From Nitrospiraceae bacterium (lineage in GTDB: Bacteria > Nitrospirota > Nitrospiria > Nitrospirales > UBA8639), in contig DOFS01000452.1 in NCBI GenBank assembly GCA_003523945.1, positions 1-7,941 of the forward strand: DNA of 7,941 nt, given 5' to 3'. This document shows positions 5,721-7,941 of this stretch, in pieces. The notes beneath the pieces are model-generated. The model worked only from the letters and a program-made list of their open reading frames with translations. It searched no databases and was not told where the DNA came from. Position 1 is the stretch's first letter. Each line of letters opens with the position of its first letter. The translations under genes were made by a program, and so were the position numbers.

Positions 5721-7082
5721 ATGTATCTAGCATTTTACGGACTCAAAAAAGAACCATTTCATACCACTCCTGACCCAAATTTCCTTTATCTGAGCCCCAG
5801 CCATAAGGAAGCGATGGGGGCTATTATCTATGGAATTGAGAGAAGAAAAGGTTTTGTCGCCATTTATGGCGAAGTCGGGGTAGGGAAAACGACGATTATT
5901 CGTGCGTATCTTGAAAAGACGAGTGACCGGAAACAGAAAACAGTCTACATTCTTAATCCAGTATTATCTTTTCATGGGCTTCTGACCGACATATTTCGAA
6001 GCCTGGACCTTGTCCCGTCTCATGATGATTCCGCTGAGATGGTCAATCAACTTCAGGAAGCGTTGATTCAAGAATACCGGCGGGATAGCACCGTTGTGCT
6101 GGTAATTGACGAAGCTCAAAATATGCCGGTTAAAACATTGGAGCAGTTGCGGCTGCTTTCTAATCTGGAAACATCCACAGACAAACTTATCCAAATTGTG
6201 TTAATCGGGCAACCAGAATTAACAACATTGCTGAATCATCCTACCCTGAAATCCTTAAACCAGCGCATTGCCCTCCGGGCAACAATCCATCCGCTGCAAC
6301 AGAAAGAAAGCCAAGCCTATATTGAGCATCGGATTGCACTATCATCATCCACCGGGGCGCCTTTATTTACGCAAGGAGCCATGAAACTGATTATTCGTGA
6401 GGCTCAGGGGATTCCACGGAGAATTAATATTCTTTGTGATAATGCGCTGATTACTGGATATGGCAAGCAACAAAAACCGGTCTCTATTAACGAGGTGCGA
6501 GAAATTCTTGTTGACATGAATGGCTCTCGTTCCTCATATCTTGTGAAGTGGGCGGTCGGTGTTGCTGTGGTCATACTCTTAGCAATTGGTGCTTTTTTAT
6601 TAAGCCCGATTTTTCTTCCTGGAAACGCTGGAGTATCCCAAGTAGGCCTGAGCGAACGTGACAGTCAGAACGTGAGGGCGACCTCCTCTGAAAAAATGTC
6701 TCAGGAAAGCATAGGTCAACCTGGAGAGCCGTTGATGCCTATGGCCTCATCTGGCTCAGAAATTGATAGACCTATTCCTCATACAGATAGAGGAGGGGAT
6801 GGTGTTATGACGAAAACCCCAGTCGAAAAGGTAATAGAATCAGCCAAGTCTGATGGTAAAATCAGGGATCACACTGAAGCGGCTTCAAAGTCAAGCTCAG
6901 TTTTACCAGTTACCAGGGCCGTCAGAGAGGGGGATAATTTGAGTCAAATAGCCAATGAAGCCTATGGTTCTTCAAGCCGGCAATATGTGGAATGGCTCCG
7001 TCGGCATAACCCAGAAATCAGCGACCCCGATATCATTCTTCCAGGTCAAAAAATTGTGTTACCTGAGTACGTGAAAGAATAA
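5721..7082 (+). CDS. ExeA/XrtA-locus-type AAA ATPase with membrane anchor and periplasmic LysM domain
   Basis: A 453-residue membrane ATPase. The start MYLAFYGLKKEPF is typical of ExeA/GspA-like and PEP-CTERM-locus ATPases, which favours the ATG at 5721 over the in-frame TTG at 5688 inside the previous gene; its Shine-Dalgarno is weak. The AAA module has Walker A GEVGVGKTT (50-58), Walker B VVLVIDE (125-131, D130/E131), the sensor-like stretch QIVLIGQPEL, and an arginine-containing GIPRRIN segment. A single membrane helix lies at about 278-298 (AVGVAVVILLAIGAFLL). A Ser/Pro-rich, low-complexity periplasmic linker follows, then a LysM domain at about 398-450 (REGDNLSQIANEAYG, RHNPEISDPDIILPGQKIVLP). 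The family supplies ATP-driven assembly or remodelling; in ExeA the periplasmic part binds peptidoglycan. Here the same layout is probably applied to polysaccharide export. The next gene starts 9 bases downstream. Confidence 0.9.
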   Translation: MYLAFYGLKKEPFHTTPDPNFLYLSPSHKEAMGAIIYGIERRKGFVAIYGEVGVGKTTIIRAYLEKTSDRKQKTVYILNPVLSFHGLLTDIFRSLDLVPSHDDSAEMVNQLQEALIQEYRRDSTVVLVIDEAQNMPVKTLEQLRLLSNLETSTDKLIQIVLIGQPELTTLLNHPTLKSLNQRIALRATIHPLQQKESQAYIEHRIALSSSTGAPLFTQGAMKLIIREAQGIPRRINILCDNALITGYGKQQKPVSINEVREILVDMNGSRSSYLVKWAVGVAVVILLAIGAFLLSPIFLPGNAGVSQVGLSERDSQNVRATSSEKMSQESIGQPGEPLMPMASSGSEIDRPIPHTDRGGDGVMTKTPVEKVIESAKSDGKIRDHTEAASKSSSVLPVTRAVREGDNLSQIANEAYGSSSRQYVEWLRRHNPEISDPDIILPGQKIVLPEYVKE

Positions 7083-7091
7083 GACAACATT

Positions 7092-7868
7092 ATGAGTAAA
7101 ATTTACGATGCTTTGCAGATTGCCTATGGGGAAAAGTTGGGTTCCGGGAATGAGTCCAAAAAAGAACCCATAGAAGTTCCTTCTGTATCGATCCCGTCGC
7201 CTTCTTTATTACAAGTTAGAAATACAACGTCTTGTCCAAGGCTTTATAATGAATCCGAATTGATGGTCATGGCACAAAACATTGCCGCACTTCTTCCAAG
7301 CCCTGACAAAAATGTCATTCAGTTCATCGGGTCAAGAAAGGGCGAAGGTACGTCCACGCTTGTTCGGGAATTTGCTCTGGTTTCCTCTCAGCACAGCAAT
7401 AAGCCTGTCCTTCTTGTTGAAGCAGATCTTATGCACCCCTCGCAGTATCAGGCATTCGGGATCGAGGCCAAATCCCCTTTGGATCATGTATTAAAGGATG
7501 GGAAAGCCCTTGATGGGGTCGTTTCTCAGGTTGACCAATCGAATCTTTTTCTAGCTACATTATCTTCCAAAGTTCAATCAGCTCTTACAACACGAACTTT
7601 TTACAATCCTACTGATATGTGGAAAATTGTTCGTGAACAGTTTTCCCTCATACTCATAGATTCGTCTCCGGCCAATGTCACAGCAGATAGCTTGGCACTT
7701 TGTGAAACTGTTGATGGTATTGTGTTGGTGGTTGAAGCCGAACAAACCCGTTCGGCTGTCGCAAAAAAAGTCAGAGATCAGATTCTTATGCAGGAAGGAA
7801 ATCTCCTTGGTATGGTGTTTACCAAACGGCATTTATACATCCCGGAATCTCTCTATAAATTCATTTAG
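7092..7868 (+). CDS. BY-kinase/CpsD-like P-loop protein with degenerate Walker A
   Basis: A 258-residue cytoplasmic protein of the CpsD/Wzc-kinase/MinD-like P-loop class, normally the tyrosine autokinase partner of a Wzz protein. MSKIYDAL is the usual opening of such kinases in EPS loci. The P-loop reads GSRKGEGTST (80-89): Thr87 stands where the catalytic Walker A lysine should be. Walker A' is LLVEADLMHP, with Glu110 in place of the first Asp of the DxD pattern (D112 kept). Walker B LILIDSSP (D190) and DGIVLVVEAEQTRSA look normal. The C-terminus HLYIPESLYKFI has two tyrosines (Y249, Y255), far fewer than the Tyr cluster of Wzc. The gene is complete, with ATG 7092 (weak Shine-Dalgarno) and stop TAG. 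It could be a pseudokinase or nucleotide-binding regulator, or a divergent active form. No terminator is visible after it. Confidence 0.85.
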   Translation: MSKIYDALQIAYGEKLGSGNESKKEPIEVPSVSIPSPSLLQVRNTTSCPRLYNESELMVMAQNIAALLPSPDKNVIQFIGSRKGEGTSTLVREFALVSSQHSNKPVLLVEADLMHPSQYQAFGIEAKSPLDHVLKDGKALDGVVSQVDQSNLFLATLSSKVQSALTTRTFYNPTDMWKIVREQFSLILIDSSPANVTADSLALCETVDGIVLVVEAEQTRSAVAKKVRDQILMQEGNLLGMVFTKRHLYIPESLYKFI

Positions 7869-7941
7869 GTTTCCCTTTCCTTCCAAACTGCCTGTTTTTC
7901 CTCTGTCGTTTAACTTCACATTACTTTTTTTATTGTTTCAT

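Noticed and set aside
7869..7941. Possible terminator after the last gene (AAAC 7885-7888 / GTTT 7894-7897)
   Set aside because: The stem is only 4 A/T-rich pairs and the T-run is short. The 73 bases are just pyrimidine-rich, and the operon may continue beyond the window.
1..7941. tRNA, rRNA, CRISPR array, insertion sequence or attachment site
   Set aside because: No cloverleaf, regularly spaced repeats, transposase frame or terminal inverted repeats were seen on either strand by reading.

Overview
The window is a single-strand (+) block from an exopolysaccharide or capsule biosynthesis and export locus of a Gram-negative (diderm) bacterium. The diderm call rests on an outer-membrane-type polysaccharide export lipoprotein and on periplasmic and peptidoglycan-binding parts. 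Base composition is mid-range: the first gene is visibly GC-richer and the intergenic region is AT-rich. The gene set (short OPX lipoprotein, Wzz-type protein without a kinase domain, ExeA-like ATPase beginning MYLAFYGLKKEPF, separate kinase-like protein beginning MSKIYDAL) resembles EPS loci of the exosortase/PEP-CTERM type found in Nitrospirota and proteobacteria. A marine Nitrospira-like source is a guess only, and no exosortase is present here.

Layout. (1) 2-1825: a long membrane-bound nucleotide-sugar 4,6-dehydratase of the PglF/WbpM/CapD type, with its N-terminus cut by the window edge. (2) 1826-2220: an AT-rich intergenic region of about 395 bases. It holds a good sigma70-like promoter candidate (1980-2008) followed by a dense cluster of inverted GGTAA/TTACC half-sites (2024-2109) that could be operators or alternative RNA hairpins. 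(3) 2221-2934: a Wza/GumB-like OPX lipoprotein. (4) 3038-4222: an unusual chimera consisting of a signal peptide, a Wzz-like periplasmic coiled coil, and a copy of the OPX Poly_export domain. (5) 4226-5704: a Wzz/GumC-type polysaccharide co-polymerase with two membrane segments. (6) 5721-7082: an AAA ATPase with one membrane segment and a periplasmic LysM domain. (7) 7092-7868: a BY-kinase/CpsD-like protein with a degenerate P-loop. The last 73 bases hold no recognisable feature.

How it may work together (inference). The dehydratase supplies a keto-deoxy sugar precursor. The co-polymerase and the OPX lipoprotein form the inner- and outer-membrane parts of a Wzy-type export machine. The kinase-like protein would normally act on or with the co-polymerase, but here its Walker A lysine is replaced. 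The LysM-ATPase may tie the machine to the cell wall. The chimeric protein shares segments with both the OPX and the co-polymerase and is encoded between them. It is the most novel element of the window and could be a soluble periplasmic adaptor or gasket between the two.
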